Positions 43,332 to 52,049 of a stretch of DNA of 64,000 nt are shown here, piece by piece. Both the position numbers and the translations under genes were made by a program. Positions within the stretch are counted from its first letter, which is position 1. The number at the start of each line of letters is the position of its first letter. Below the pieces are notes generated by a model. The model was not told the DNA's origin, did no database searches, and was given only the letters and a program-made list of their open reading frames with translations. This stretch comes from Bacteroidales bacterium UBA4116 (GTDB lineage Bacteria; Bacteroidota; Bacteroidia; Bacteroidales; Tannerellaceae), in assembly GCA_002381645.1 (NCBI GenBank), contig DFXE01000024.1, positions 1 through 64,000 on the forward strand, in the 5' to 3' direction.

Positions 43332-45602
43332 ATGAGAATTTTAAAAACATTACTCATTAGCTGTATGTTACAGCTTTTTATACTCAATATGGCAGCGCAG
43401 GAACGTGTCGTTTATGATTTGTTCGTCAACGACACGACGGTCAACTTCACGGGAAAGCAAAAACGGACCTTAGCTATAAACGGGCAAATACCCGCACCTA
43501 CATTGCAATTTACAGAAGGGGATACGGCAGTTATCCATATCCATAACCTGATGAATGAAGAAACGTCGTTGCATTGGCACGGTATATTACTACCTAACCA
43601 GTTCGACGGGGTTTCCCATCTTACATCCGCACCCATTATGCCCGGCACAACGGTAACTTACGAATTTCCCATCGTACAAAACGGTACATACTGGTACCAC
43701 TCCCATACGGGTGTGCAGGAACAGATGGGGCTATATGGGGCATTGATTATCCATAAAAGGGAGAACGATCAAAAGTTCCGCCACGAAGACCACCTGCCGG
43801 AATTTACGGTATTGCTGAGTGACTGGACCGATATGGGCGCCGGGGAAGTAAACAGGAAACTGCATACAGCTAACGACTGGTTTAAGATACGGAAAAAGAG
43901 CGTGCAAAGCTACGGGGAAGCCATCACGAAAGGCCACTTCGGTACTAAATTGAAAAGCGAATGGAAACGTATGGACGCTATGGATGTGAGCGATGTATAT
44001 TATGAAAAGTTTCTGGCGAACGGACAAGAACAAATCAGTATTCCCGACTTAACACCCGGTTCACGTATCCGGTTAAGAATCGTCAACGGGGGAGCTTCTT
44101 CCTATTTCTGGCTCAGATACTCAGGGGGCAGGATCACTGTTATAGCCAATGATGGGATGGATGTCGTTCCGGTGGAGGTAGACAGGATGATAATAGCCGT
44201 ATCGGAAACTTACGACATAATAGTTACCGTTCCCGAACATGGTTCGGCAGAATTACAGGCGACAGCCGAAGACCGGAGCGGCTCGACCTCCGTATGGATT
44301 GGAAACGGGATGAAACACCCGATCGAGCCATTACCGAAACTCGATTATTTTGCCGGTATGAAGATGATGAACGACATGATGAAAATGAATGGGGATATCA
44401 CCGATATGGGAATGAAAATGGAACTCCAAAAAATGGATATGAACGAAGCGATGTATCCTGAGATTTCGTCTATGTCCCACAGTAACCACAGTAACCCGTC
44501 GGGATCACCTGATAAGATGGAGAAGGAAATGAGCCACGATGCCCATTCCGGTCATTCTATGGATATGGGAAATGATAATAATACATCGGCTCCCGTGACA
44601 CTAAATTACGACATGCTCCGTTCTCCCTATAAAACCACTTTGCCCGAAGGCGCTTTCCGGGAATTGAGGTTCGAATTGACCGGCAACATGGATCGGTATG
44701 TTTGGACACTGGATAACAAAACCGTTTCGGAAAGCGATAAGATACTCATTCGCGAAGGCGAAAACCTGCGCATTGTGCTTTATAATAATTCCATGATGCG
44801 CCATCCGATGCACCTGCATGGACATTTTTTCCGTGTGTTAAACAGCCACGGTGAATATTCACCCCTCAAATTCGGTGTGGATATCATGCCCGGAGAAACG
44901 GATACCATTGAGTTCCATGCCGGAGAAGAAAGCCGTGGAGACTGGTTCTTCCATTGCCATATCCTTTACCACATGATGAGTGGTATGGGACGGATTTTCA
45001 GCTACGAGGATTCGCCTCCCAATCCGCAGATACCTCATCCCGAAAAAGCGATCAGGCACCTTTATCACGAAGACAGGATGTTTTATTTCACGGCTGAGAA
45101 TGATTTTCTTTTCAACGGGAACGCCGGCAGTGCCGAATACTTCAATACCCGGTGGAGTTTTCAGGGAGAGTGGCAACTGGGATATGATTCTGATAAAGGC
45201 TACGAAGCGGAAATACGGGCGGGACGATACATCGGACGCATGCAGTGGCTGATGCCTTTTGTCGGAGCAGAATGGAAAAACCACAGGGGTTCCTCCACTG
45301 AAAAAAATATATTCGGTCAAAAATTGAAGAAAGACAACCGCTTTGCAGCCGTTGCCGGTATCCGTTACACTTTACCTATGCGGATAGTAGCAGAGGCCCG
45401 TATAAATTCTTATGGAAGAGTACGTTTGCAATTGGAACGGGAAGATATTCCGCTAACAAACAGGTTGAGAATGAATCTGATGGGAAATACCGACAAGGAG
45501 TACAATATAGGCTTGAACTATATCATAACGTCCTGGTTCGGAGTGTCTGCTTCATACAACAGTGAGATGAAATGGGGAGCAGGCGTGAAATTAACGTATT
45601 GA
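43332..45602 (+). CDS. Multicopper oxidase fused to a PcoB/CopB-like barrel
   Basis: 756 aa. Signal peptide (1-22). Three cupredoxin domains carry the copper ligands: HWHG (about residue 80), YWYHSHTGVQEQ (about 119), HPMHLHGHFF (about 490) and WFFHCHILYHMMSGM (about 538-552). A Met/His-rich stretch at about 337-415 is typical of CopA/PcoA cuprous oxidases. From about residue 580 the sequence changes to alternating aromatic beta-strands ending in VKLTY, as in the CopB/PcoB outer membrane barrel. These are usually two proteins, so this is a fusion that would put the oxidase at the outer membrane. Role: oxidation of Cu(I) to Cu(II). No Tat motif is seen. Confidence 0.88.
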   Translation: MRILKTLLISCMLQLFILNMAAQERVVYDLFVNDTTVNFTGKQKRTLAINGQIPAPTLQFTEGDTAVIHIHNLMNEETSLHWHGILLPNQFDGVSHLTSAPIMPGTTVTYEFPIVQNGTYWYHSHTGVQEQMGLYGALIIHKRENDQKFRHEDHLPEFTVLLSDWTDMGAGEVNRKLHTANDWFKIRKKSVQSYGEAITKGHFGTKLKSEWKRMDAMDVSDVYYEKFLANGQEQISIPDLTPGSRIRLRIVNGGASSYFWLRYSGGRITVIANDGMDVVPVEVDRMIIAVSETYDIIVTVPEHGSAELQATAEDRSGSTSVWIGNGMKHPIEPLPKLDYFAGMKMMNDMMKMNGDITDMGMKMELQKMDMNEAMYPEISSMSHSNHSNPSGSPDKMEKEMSHDAHSGHSMDMGNDNNTSAPVTLNYDMLRSPYKTTLPEGAFRELRFELTGNMDRYVWTLDNKTVSESDKILIREGENLRIVLYNNSMMRHPMHLHGHFFRVLNSHGEYSPLKFGVDIMPGETDTIEFHAGEESRGDWFFHCHILYHMMSGMGRIFSYEDSPPNPQIPHPEKAIRHLYHEDRMFYFTAENDFLFNGNAGSAEYFNTRWSFQGEWQLGYDSDKGYEAEIRAGRYIGRMQWLMPFVGAEWKNHRGSSTEKNIFGQKLKKDNRFAAVAGIRYTLPMRIVAEARINSYGRVRLQLEREDIPLTNRLRMNLMGNTDKEYNIGLNYIITSWFGVSASYNSEMKWGAGVKLTY

Positions 45603-45627
45603 AATCATTTTAAGAAAATAAAGCATT

Positions 45628-47739
45628 ATGGAACACAAAGAGCATAATCATATTCACCAACCATCGGAACAAAATGGCGGTCATGAAATGCATGACCACA
45701 ATCATGGAATGCCGCAAGACAGCCTTCAGGAGCATAAAAACCATGACCATCAGAGCCATGACCATGCGGGCGGGCACATGGCGCACATGGGTAACCTGCG
45801 GCAGAAGTTTTGGGTATCACTGATAATAACCATACCTATCATTATGCTGTCGTCTATGATGGGCCTGAAACTGCCTTTCCAGTTCTCTTTTCCCGGTTCG
45901 GACTGGGTAGTACTGATATTGGCTACCTTTCTGTTCTTCTATGGCGGAATGCCTTTCCTGCAAGGAGCTAAAATGGAATTGAAAGGTAAAAACCCGGCAA
46001 TGATGACTCTGATATCTATGGGTATCACCGTTGCCTATATATACAGCCTGTACGCATTTATATCGAACCATTTCTTCCATACGTCAGGCTATCGGATGGA
46101 CTTTTTCTGGGAGCTGGCGACATTGATCGTAATCATGTTGCTCGGTCACTGGATTGAAATGCGTGCCGTTGGTAATGCAGGCAACGCCTTACAGAAAATG
46201 GCGGAGTTACTGCCCGGAAGTGCCCACCTTGTAGATGATGACGGCAAGTTAACCGATGTTCCCCTACAACAAATACACGAAGGGCAATATGTGATAGTCA
46301 AATCGGGAGAGAAGGTGCCAGCCGACGGAAAGATCATATCGGGGGAAACCACCGTTAACGAGTCGATGGTAACCGGCGAAGCAAAAGCCGTAAGCAAAAG
46401 TATAGGCGATAGAGTTATCGGCGGTTCGGTAAACGGAAGCGGAGCCATTACCGTTGAAGTGACGGGAACAGGAGAATCCGGATTTCTCGCGCAGGTGATG
46501 AAACTGGTCAGTGAAGCACAACAGGAAAAGTCCCGCTCCGAAACATTATCGGACAAGGTAGCCAAAGCCTTATTTTATATTGCCGTTACTGTAGGCATTG
46601 TCGCTTTTGTTGTATGGTTCGTGCTGACGAAAGACCTCAATGTAGCTCTCGAACGCTTAGTGACCGTGCTTATTATAGCCTGCCCCCATGCTTTAGGGCT
46701 GGCTATCCCGCTTGTCGTGGCCCGCTCAACATCGCTGGGCGCACGTAACGGACTTCTTATACGCAACAGGAACGCCCTTGAAAAAGCAAAGGCGGTTTCT
46801 GTCGTTACGATGGATAAGACAGGCACGCTGACGGAAGGCAATTTCCGTGTTTCCGCCATCGAGAGCCTTTCCCCGAAGTGGAACGACGAACAGGTATTAA
46901 GTATCCTGGCGGCAATGGAAAGCAATTCAAACCATCCGCTTGCCATAGGTATTCTCGAAGAAGCGAAACACCGTAATACGGCTTATCCCAAAGCCGGGAA
47001 CGTTCATGTTATCAGCGGGACAGGACTAAGCGGAACGGTAGAGGGAAAAGAGGTAAAGATCGTAAAGGCGTCATATCTGGACGACAATAAACTCTCATAC
47101 GAAAAAGAAAAGTTCGATGGTCTGGCCCGTAAGGGTAATTCGGTAAGCTATCTTTTGGTGGATGGCGAGATTGCAGGATTGGTTGCTCAGGGCGATGAGA
47201 TCAAACAGGAAGCAAAGGAGACGGTCGAAGGTCTGAAAAGAATGAATATCGACCCGGTAATGCTGACGGGCGATAATGAGGGTTATGCACGTAGCGTAGC
47301 CGCCGAGGTCGGCATCGGGGATGTTCATGCGGGATTATTGCCGGAAGATAAGGAGAAAGTGATCTCTTCTTACCAGAAGGAAGGAAAATCTGTAATGATG
47401 GTCGGCGACGGTGTGAATGATGCGCCTGCGCTGGCAAGAGCGGATATAGGCGTGGCAATCGGAGCGGGAACGGATGTGGCCATCGACTCGGCCGATGTGG
47501 TATTGGTAAAGAGTAATCCGTCGGATATCCTGCATTTCTTTTCGCTTGCAAAGAACACTACCCGTAAAATGGTTCAGAACCTTTGGTGGGGAGCGGGATA
47601 TAATATAATCGCCATTCCTCTGGCAGCCGGAGTATTGGCACCGGTCGGCATTATTTTAAGCCCTGCCGTCGGTGCTATACTGATGTCCGTTAGCACCGTG
47701 GTTGTGGCAGTTAATGCAATGACTCTGAAAATGAAATGA
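45628..47739 (+). CDS. copB: P1B-type copper/silver ATPase (CopB type, CPH)
   Basis: 703 aa. A His-rich N-terminus (about residues 2-52) replaces the usual CxxC domain. Then come the A-domain, the metal-site helix with CPH (IACPHALG, about 350-353), phosphorylation site DKTGTLTEG (Asp near 395) and GDGVNDAPAL (near 592). CPH with a His-rich N-terminus is the CopB (P1B-3) class, which exports Cu(I)/Cu(II) or Ag(I) from the cytoplasm. It is the last copper gene and lies 25 nt after the multicopper oxidase gene. Family call is strong; exact metal preference is not readable. Confidence 0.92.
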   Translation: MEHKEHNHIHQPSEQNGGHEMHDHNHGMPQDSLQEHKNHDHQSHDHAGGHMAHMGNLRQKFWVSLIITIPIIMLSSMMGLKLPFQFSFPGSDWVVLILATFLFFYGGMPFLQGAKMELKGKNPAMMTLISMGITVAYIYSLYAFISNHFFHTSGYRMDFFWELATLIVIMLLGHWIEMRAVGNAGNALQKMAELLPGSAHLVDDDGKLTDVPLQQIHEGQYVIVKSGEKVPADGKIISGETTVNESMVTGEAKAVSKSIGDRVIGGSVNGSGAITVEVTGTGESGFLAQVMKLVSEAQQEKSRSETLSDKVAKALFYIAVTVGIVAFVVWFVLTKDLNVALERLVTVLIIACPHALGLAIPLVVARSTSLGARNGLLIRNRNALEKAKAVSVVTMDKTGTLTEGNFRVSAIESLSPKWNDEQVLSILAAMESNSNHPLAIGILEEAKHRNTAYPKAGNVHVISGTGLSGTVEGKEVKIVKASYLDDNKLSYEKEKFDGLARKGNSVSYLLVDGEIAGLVAQGDEIKQEAKETVEGLKRMNIDPVMLTGDNEGYARSVAAEVGIGDVHAGLLPEDKEKVISSYQKEGKSVMMVGDGVNDAPALARADIGVAIGAGTDVAIDSADVVLVKSNPSDILHFFSLAKNTTRKMVQNLWWGAGYNIIAIPLAAGVLAPVGIILSPAVGAILMSVSTVVVAVNAMTLKMK

Positions 47740-48000
47740 GGCTTAACGGATTGAAAGCGTATGTTTCATACATAATATTATCTGACTGAAAATAATAGCG
47801 ATGCAAATGGTAATGAAGTCTTGTCCTTATAGAAAATAAATTTATACTTCATACATCAAAATTCATGCTTACGGAGATAGCTGATCAGTTGGATTTTCCC
47901 AGTGAGACCTTGCTTTAGTTGCTATTATTGGTGGCATACAGAGGTATCACCACGGAGTACAGGGCAAAAGTATAACTGTCCCAAAAGTTGAATAAACAAC
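47740..48000. other. Non-coding stretch behind the copper operon
   Basis: No credible frame on either strand. Pieces such as GTCCCAAAAGTTGAATAAAC before the terminator resemble decayed insertion-sequence ends, but no repeats or transposase frame support that. Confidence 0.35.
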
Positions 48001-48040
48001 AAAACACCCTCATTACAACAAGCTGTAATGAGGGTGTTTT
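48001..48040 (+). terminator. Strong terminator behind the copper operon
   Basis: Perfect 17-bp stem (AAAACACCCTCATTACA with its complement) and a 6-nt loop. The stem ends in TTTT, and the symmetrical A/T ends make it active in both directions. Confidence 0.8.
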
Positions 48041-48104
48041 AATAAATCAGTACTTTTGAAACTATTTGTGAAATTAATTGTGTTTGGTATCTACTTATGT
48101 GTCA

Positions 48105-48274
48105 ACACACGTTTGATAGATATCATCGTATGTTTTCCAGTCATAATTTTCAGATTCCCTCAGAATCCATAGGCTTTCATTCTTAATATGTCTTATATAC
48201 TGCAGACTGTAATTATGGTCTTCCATATAAGAAATAAGAAGAGGATACTTGGTTCTTAATTCTTGCAAGTCCAT
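48105..48274 (-). pseudogene. Truncated ritA copy in the right inverted repeat
   Basis: Start codon at 48274 and 57 codons matching RitA (MDLQELRTKYPLLISYMED), then the similarity ends abruptly at 48105. Not a working gene; it marks the right end of the element. Confidence 0.85.
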
Positions 48275-48405
48275 GAGATTTATTTTTATTAAAGTTAAAA
48301 ACAGACTGGCAAGTTAGATGTAAAATCCAAAGAAATGAAAGTGTAAAACATTAAATATCTGATATATAATCTAATCTGTTTGGATTCTTTTAATATTACG
48401 ATTTT
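48105..48405 (-). repeat. Right 301-bp inverted repeat of the RIT island
   Basis: Reverse complement of 31150-31450 with five mismatches found by eye. It includes a mirror copy of the first 57 codons of the first recombinase gene. Confidence 0.9.
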
Positions 48406-48488
48406 GTAGTAAATCCAAACTTTTGGATTTATTGGAACGGATAAAGAATGATCCGATACTTTGTAAACTATTACCTGAGCAAGAATAA
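48406..48488 (+). pseudogene. mobC: Displaced 3' end of mobC
   Basis: In the frame starting at 48408 this encodes SKSKLLDLLERIKNDPILCKLLPEQE and a stop. The segment ERIKNDP is characteristic of MobC C-termini. It directly adjoins the right inverted repeat and is followed by a terminator six bases later, as expected for the natural end of mobC. Confidence 0.87.
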
Positions 48489-48493
48489 AAGGG

Positions 48494-48519
48494 AATGCCG
48501 CTACTTCGATAGCGGCATT
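48494..48519. terminator. Terminator of mobC / convergent gene
   Basis: Perfect 10-bp stem AATGCCGCTA / TAGCGGCATT with a 6-nt loop, followed by TTATTTTT on the plus strand. It sits between the mobC stub and the convergent 146-aa gene, whose stop it overlaps. Confidence 0.85.
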
Positions 48520-48941
48520 TTATTTTTGGGACGGGTTCTTTCGTTAGCCTTTTCTAACTTATAAATATTCAAACCATCAGGGTTATCTTCTTTTTTTAAT
48601 TCATATTCAATTATCATTTCCTTATATGGAAGTTTTAAGTTGTCGAATAATAATTGAGAAAGTACATAATAGTCCCCGAAAATATTTCTTATATCGAATG
48701 TTTCATCATCGGCATTTTTACATAGTATGATGTATAGGACATCATTGTGCTGTTCGTCATGAGCAAATTTAGCTGCACTGATACTTCTTAAATCCAACGC
48801 ACGAGCAGTATCATTCTCAAACTGCAAATATCCGCTTTCATTAATAGTCGCCTGTAACTTTATAGGTGCAGGTTCTTCTTGATGAACTTCTTTTTCTTGA
48901 TTTTTCGCCAATTCTTTAGCATTAATTATTTTGATTCCCAT
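48501..48941 (-). CDS. Hypothetical protein of the SOS cassette
   Basis: 146 aa, soluble, acidic-basic mixed, with an N-terminal Glu/Lys linker and a beta-rich core (LQFENDTARALDLRSISAAKFAHDEQHNDVLYIILC). Not recognised. It lies 51 nt after the SRAP gene and is probably in the same operon. The stop overlaps the terminator at 48494-48519. Confidence 0.6.
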   Translation of the reverse strand: MGIKIINAKELAKNQEKEVHQEEPAPIKLQATINESGYLQFENDTARALDLRSISAAKFAHDEQHNDVLYIILCKNADDETFDIRNIFGDYYVLSQLLFDNLKLPYKEMIIEYELKKEDNPDGLNIYKLEKANERTRPKNKMPLSK

Positions 48942-48992
48942 ATATCCTATGTTAGATTATCAAAAATAGAAAAATAAGCCTACGAATCAAAA

Positions 48993-49796
48993 TTATAAAT
49001 CCAATTTTTCCTGTGTCGGAACTCTGTCGATTATCGACGGATCAAACGGGTTGCCCCGGTCAAATTTATTTCGGACGGGCCATGCCACTATTTCGCTGTC
49101 CATATCCGGTGTATTAAGAAACCTTTCAATTTCCGGCTGCTTCATATCCGGTAGCAACCATTCCTTTGCCTGTTCATATGTAAGGATAAGAGGCATCCGG
49201 CAGGGGTTATTTCCTCCATTATGTATTTTACATAGCTTAGGGCTGGCAGGAACGGTTATCATTACGAATGTTTGATACAGCTCACCCGTTTGCGGATGCT
49301 TCCATACATCGTAAAGACCGGCAATAGAAATCATTTCCCTATCTTTTCGTTCTATGTAATACGGCGTTTTGCTTTTGTCGTTATTTTCGTGCGGTTCAAA
49401 ATATCCCTCGACAGGTATTATGCAGCGGTTTTTGGTTATACGCTTCCACAGCCGGGAATTAAACAGGTTTTCACTCCGGGCGTTTACGTACATACTTTGT
49501 CGCATATATCGTTCAAAATCACTGATACTGGAATATGAAGGAAGTAAACCCCATTGCATCACCTGAAGCTCATCGCTTTCGCTTACGATAACCGAATAAG
49601 GATGTGCCCATCCGGGCGAAACATACATACCGTCGTTAAGACGGGTTTCGTAAACATTTACATTACCGTTTTTATTTAACTGTTCCGCTTCCTGCTCGGC
49701 GAGTATTTGCCTGGCAGCTTCAATTATATCCAGCCGCCTACCGTACCTTTTGGCAATATCTTTCGCATTTTTGCGCTGTGACGTAAAAAAACACAT
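48993..49796 (-). CDS. SOS response-associated peptidase (SRAP, YedK/HMCES)
   Basis: 267 aa. Starts MC, so Cys2 is available for the DNA-protein crosslink to abasic sites after Met removal. Other family parts: WGLLPSYS, NARSENLF, RCIIPVEGYFE (catalytic Glu) and HNGGNNPCRMPLIL (His). SRAP proteins shield abasic sites in single-stranded DNA. The gene follows the Y-family polymerase gene by 41 nt in what looks like a damage-tolerance operon. Confidence 0.92.
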   Translation of the reverse strand: MCFFTSQRKNAKDIAKRYGRRLDIIEAARQILAEQEAEQLNKNGNVNVYETRLNDGMYVSPGWAHPYSVIVSESDELQVMQWGLLPSYSSISDFERYMRQSMYVNARSENLFNSRLWKRITKNRCIIPVEGYFEPHENNDKSKTPYYIERKDREMISIAGLYDVWKHPQTGELYQTFVMITVPASPKLCKIHNGGNNPCRMPLILTYEQAKEWLLPDMKQPEIERFLNTPDMDSEIVAWPVRNKFDRGNPFDPSIIDRVPTQEKLDL

Positions 49797-49837
49797 ACGA
49801 TCTTTTCTCCTTTAAACACAATCTCCGTGCATCCGGT

Positions 49838-51217
49838 TCACACCGCCCGTAATACGGTAGGATATATGCCCGGTAAAGGTTTCATGTAAATAAACGGCAC
49901 GATTTCTCCTATTACATCTGCCGTAGAGTTCTGCGGCCAGTCCTTTACTACCGGAATATCGGTAATACGTGTACTCCAATATGGCGGTAGTTTTTCCTGT
50001 CTTATATGCCAGGGGCGTTTACCCATTCCGATGGCGGCAGGATAAACCGTATTTGCTCCCCAGCGTTCATTTATCTTATCTTTTGCCTGCATTAACCTAT
50101 CCTCTTTCTTCCTGTCACGCTTATCCATAAGGTGAGCTTGCAGTGCTTCTTCTCCACAAAGCCGCATTGCCCTGATTCCGGTTTTTTTATACCTCAGTCC
50201 TTCACGGAACATGGCTTTTATAGCTAATCGTGCATAATAGCCTATTTCAATATCCGAACTGCTGGCAACCGGCAGCTTGATTACTATTTCATCATCCGCC
50301 TGTTCGTCCTGTTCCCTGAAACGGTTGGTTTCCAAAAAAACATATATCGCCTGCGCCTTAGATTTCTGCTTCCGCAGTTTTGCCGTTAGCATAACTACAT
50401 AACTCGATAGAGCTTCGGCAATCAGGTTGGGATCGGTAATATTCTCTCCGAAAGACCTTGATACCATGATGCTTTTCTTCTTCTTCAAAAGCATATCCAG
50501 TTCCAGACAGGAAAGCCCTTCCAGTTCACAGTAAGTACGTTGAGCAACTACACCGCCCATCGTTTTACGGGCAGTAGCGGAAGTCATTTTATTGAGCCAA
50601 TCAAGAGCGGTAATAATTTTACGACGATTGAGTTTCTTTTTGTGTTCTTTACCGATGCCCCATATATCGCCGATAGAAGTAAGCGATAACGCTATTTTAC
50701 GTTGTTCATCCGTATTAATAGCACATACGCCTTCATATCCCGGATGTTTTTTTGCGAAGCTGGTTGCCACTTTTGCCAACGTTTTGGTATGGGCAACTCC
50801 TATACTAATGGGCAACCCCAAACCTTTGCCTATCACCCGGCGTACTTCCCGGCACATTTCCATTACCTGATCGAGTGGCGCATCTATTTCGCAGAAAATC
50901 TCGTCGATTGAATAGTCCTCTATATTGATGAAAAACCGCCCCAATATGCTCTTTACACGTAGGGACATATCGGCGATGAGAGGAAAGTTACAGGAAAAGA
51001 CCTCGATACCGTATCTTTTTACCAATGCGTCCGCCTGAAAGATAGGCGTACCCATTTTTATACCTATATCGTATGTGATGTAACCCGGTTTAAAACAGAT
51101 ATTACAGCCGTCGTTATTTGAAAGGGTTATAGTAGGGGTAAGGGAAAGCCAGGGCATAAACGTATGGATTATGCTCGAATAAAATTTATTTAGGTCTGCA
51201 TGAATGAAGTACCTCAT
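49838..51217 (-). CDS. Y-family DNA polymerase (UmuC-like)
   Basis: 459 aa, typical UmuC length. Catalytic residues: Asp8 (FIHADLNKFYSS) and Asp105-Glu106 (YSIDEIF). NNDGC near residue 34 and KTLAKVATSFAKKHPG near 145 are further family marks. C-terminal little-finger region and a UmuC-type tail are present. It copies past damaged bases. Overlaps the UmuD-like gene by 32 nt, so the two are translated together. Assignment is confident. Confidence 0.92.
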   Translation of the reverse strand: MRYFIHADLNKFYSSIIHTFMPWLSLTPTITLSNNDGCNICFKPGYITYDIGIKMGTPIFQADALVKRYGIEVFSCNFPLIADMSLRVKSILGRFFINIEDYSIDEIFCEIDAPLDQVMEMCREVRRVIGKGLGLPISIGVAHTKTLAKVATSFAKKHPGYEGVCAINTDEQRKIALSLTSIGDIWGIGKEHKKKLNRRKIITALDWLNKMTSATARKTMGGVVAQRTYCELEGLSCLELDMLLKKKKSIMVSRSFGENITDPNLIAEALSSYVVMLTAKLRKQKSKAQAIYVFLETNRFREQDEQADDEIVIKLPVASSSDIEIGYYARLAIKAMFREGLRYKKTGIRAMRLCGEEALQAHLMDKRDRKKEDRLMQAKDKINERWGANTVYPAAIGMGKRPWHIRQEKLPPYWSTRITDIPVVKDWPQNSTADVIGEIVPFIYMKPLPGIYPTVLRAV

Positions 51218-52049
51218 AATTTTTCAGGTATTCCGTTACCGTTCCGGTCAATACTCCCCACGGTTCCAGCCGGGTTCCTTTCTCTACCCGTATATGCGGG
51301 AAAGCAGGGTTAGAGCCTACCAGTTCTATATAATCTTTATGTTTTACAATTCGTTTCAGTGTATAATTATTCTCTATCAGAAATACCAGTATTGAATCGT
51401 TATACGCTTCGGCCAGCTTATCTACCACAAGCAGGTCATTCTTTACTATTCCGTCACCGGACATACTTTCACCGTCCACGCGGAGGTAAAAATGGGTTTC
51501 CCAATAACCATCCACACCGAGAAAGTATTGGTTATAATCCATCCCCTTTTCCATATACCCCGCAGCATCGACCGGATAACCGCCGTACTGCCTGCGGTAG
51601 TTGGAAAACTTTTTGAGCCGGTGGGTAAGCACTGCCACACGTTCAATAGTTTCTCCCTCATTTACCTGAATTTCCGGCACGTCCTGGTTCGGTGATATGA
51701 GTTGTATTCCGTCCGCCGTCCGCTCGATCCAGCGCAGGTGATATTCTCCATCAATCATGTAGAGGCAGACTACCGAATCATTTGTCGGGTTCATTTTGGT
51801 ATCTACCACAAGCAAATCCCCGTAGCTGATGCCCGGCGCCAGTAGTTCCCGGTTCGTAACCCACAGGCAGCGATTTCCCGATTTATTACGGATTATCCGC
51901 TTATTCAGGTCGATACGATCTTCGATGTAGTTGTAAGCCTCGGCAGGATATCCGGCTTTAATCGTCCCGTACAGAGGAATCTCCACTGCGGAAAGTTCCG
52001 CTGTGGGCTGCATTAACCTGTTATATTTTACTGAATCATTGCCTGCCAT
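51186..52049 (-). CDS. UmuD-like protein with two S24 peptidase halves
   Basis: 287 aa made of two LexA/UmuD-type halves. First half (about 22-145): cleavage-site pattern KAGYPAEA with Ala32-Gly33, but the catalytic Ser is replaced by Glu68 (NRELL) and the Lys by Arg106 (YHLRWIE). Second half (about 150-272): VDGESMSGDG with Ser195 and YTLKRI with Lys232 intact, but Gly-Gly (156-157) at the cleavage position. UmuD normally forms a dimer and clips itself when RecA is active. A fused, asymmetric dimer in one chain is unusual. It overlaps the polymerase gene by 32 nt. No HTH is present, so it is not a repressor. Confidence 0.85.
   Translation of the reverse strand: MAGNDSVKYNRLMQPTAELSAVEIPLYGTIKAGYPAEAYNYIEDRIDLNKRIIRNKSGNRCLWVTNRELLAPGISYGDLLVVDTKMNPTNDSVVCLYMIDGEYHLRWIERTADGIQLISPNQDVPEIQVNEGETIERVAVLTHRLKKFSNYRRQYGGYPVDAAGYMEKGMDYNQYFLGVDGYWETHFYLRVDGESMSGDGIVKNDLLVVDKLAEAYNDSILVFLIENNYTLKRIVKHKDYIELVGSNPAFPHIRVEKGTRLEPWGVLTGTVTEYLKNYEVLHSCRPK

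Larger units (their letters stand above)
31150..48405 (+). mobile_element. RIT-type element carrying a copper/silver resistance island
   Basis: 17,256 bp bounded by 301-bp inverted repeats that are about 98% identical (five mismatches seen). Left part: three overlapping tyrosine recombinase genes (recombinases in trio). Right part: an eight-gene copper resistance set. The insertion point is the 3' end of mobC; clean removal rejoins that gene in frame, and no target duplication is evident. RIT elements known from the literature mostly consist of the three recombinases only, so such cargo is unusual. Boundaries are read directly from where the repeats stop matching. Confidence 0.88.

Noticed and set aside
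47740..48000. Decayed insertion sequence
   Set aside because: Only vague resemblance; no terminal repeats, duplication or transposase frame could be found.
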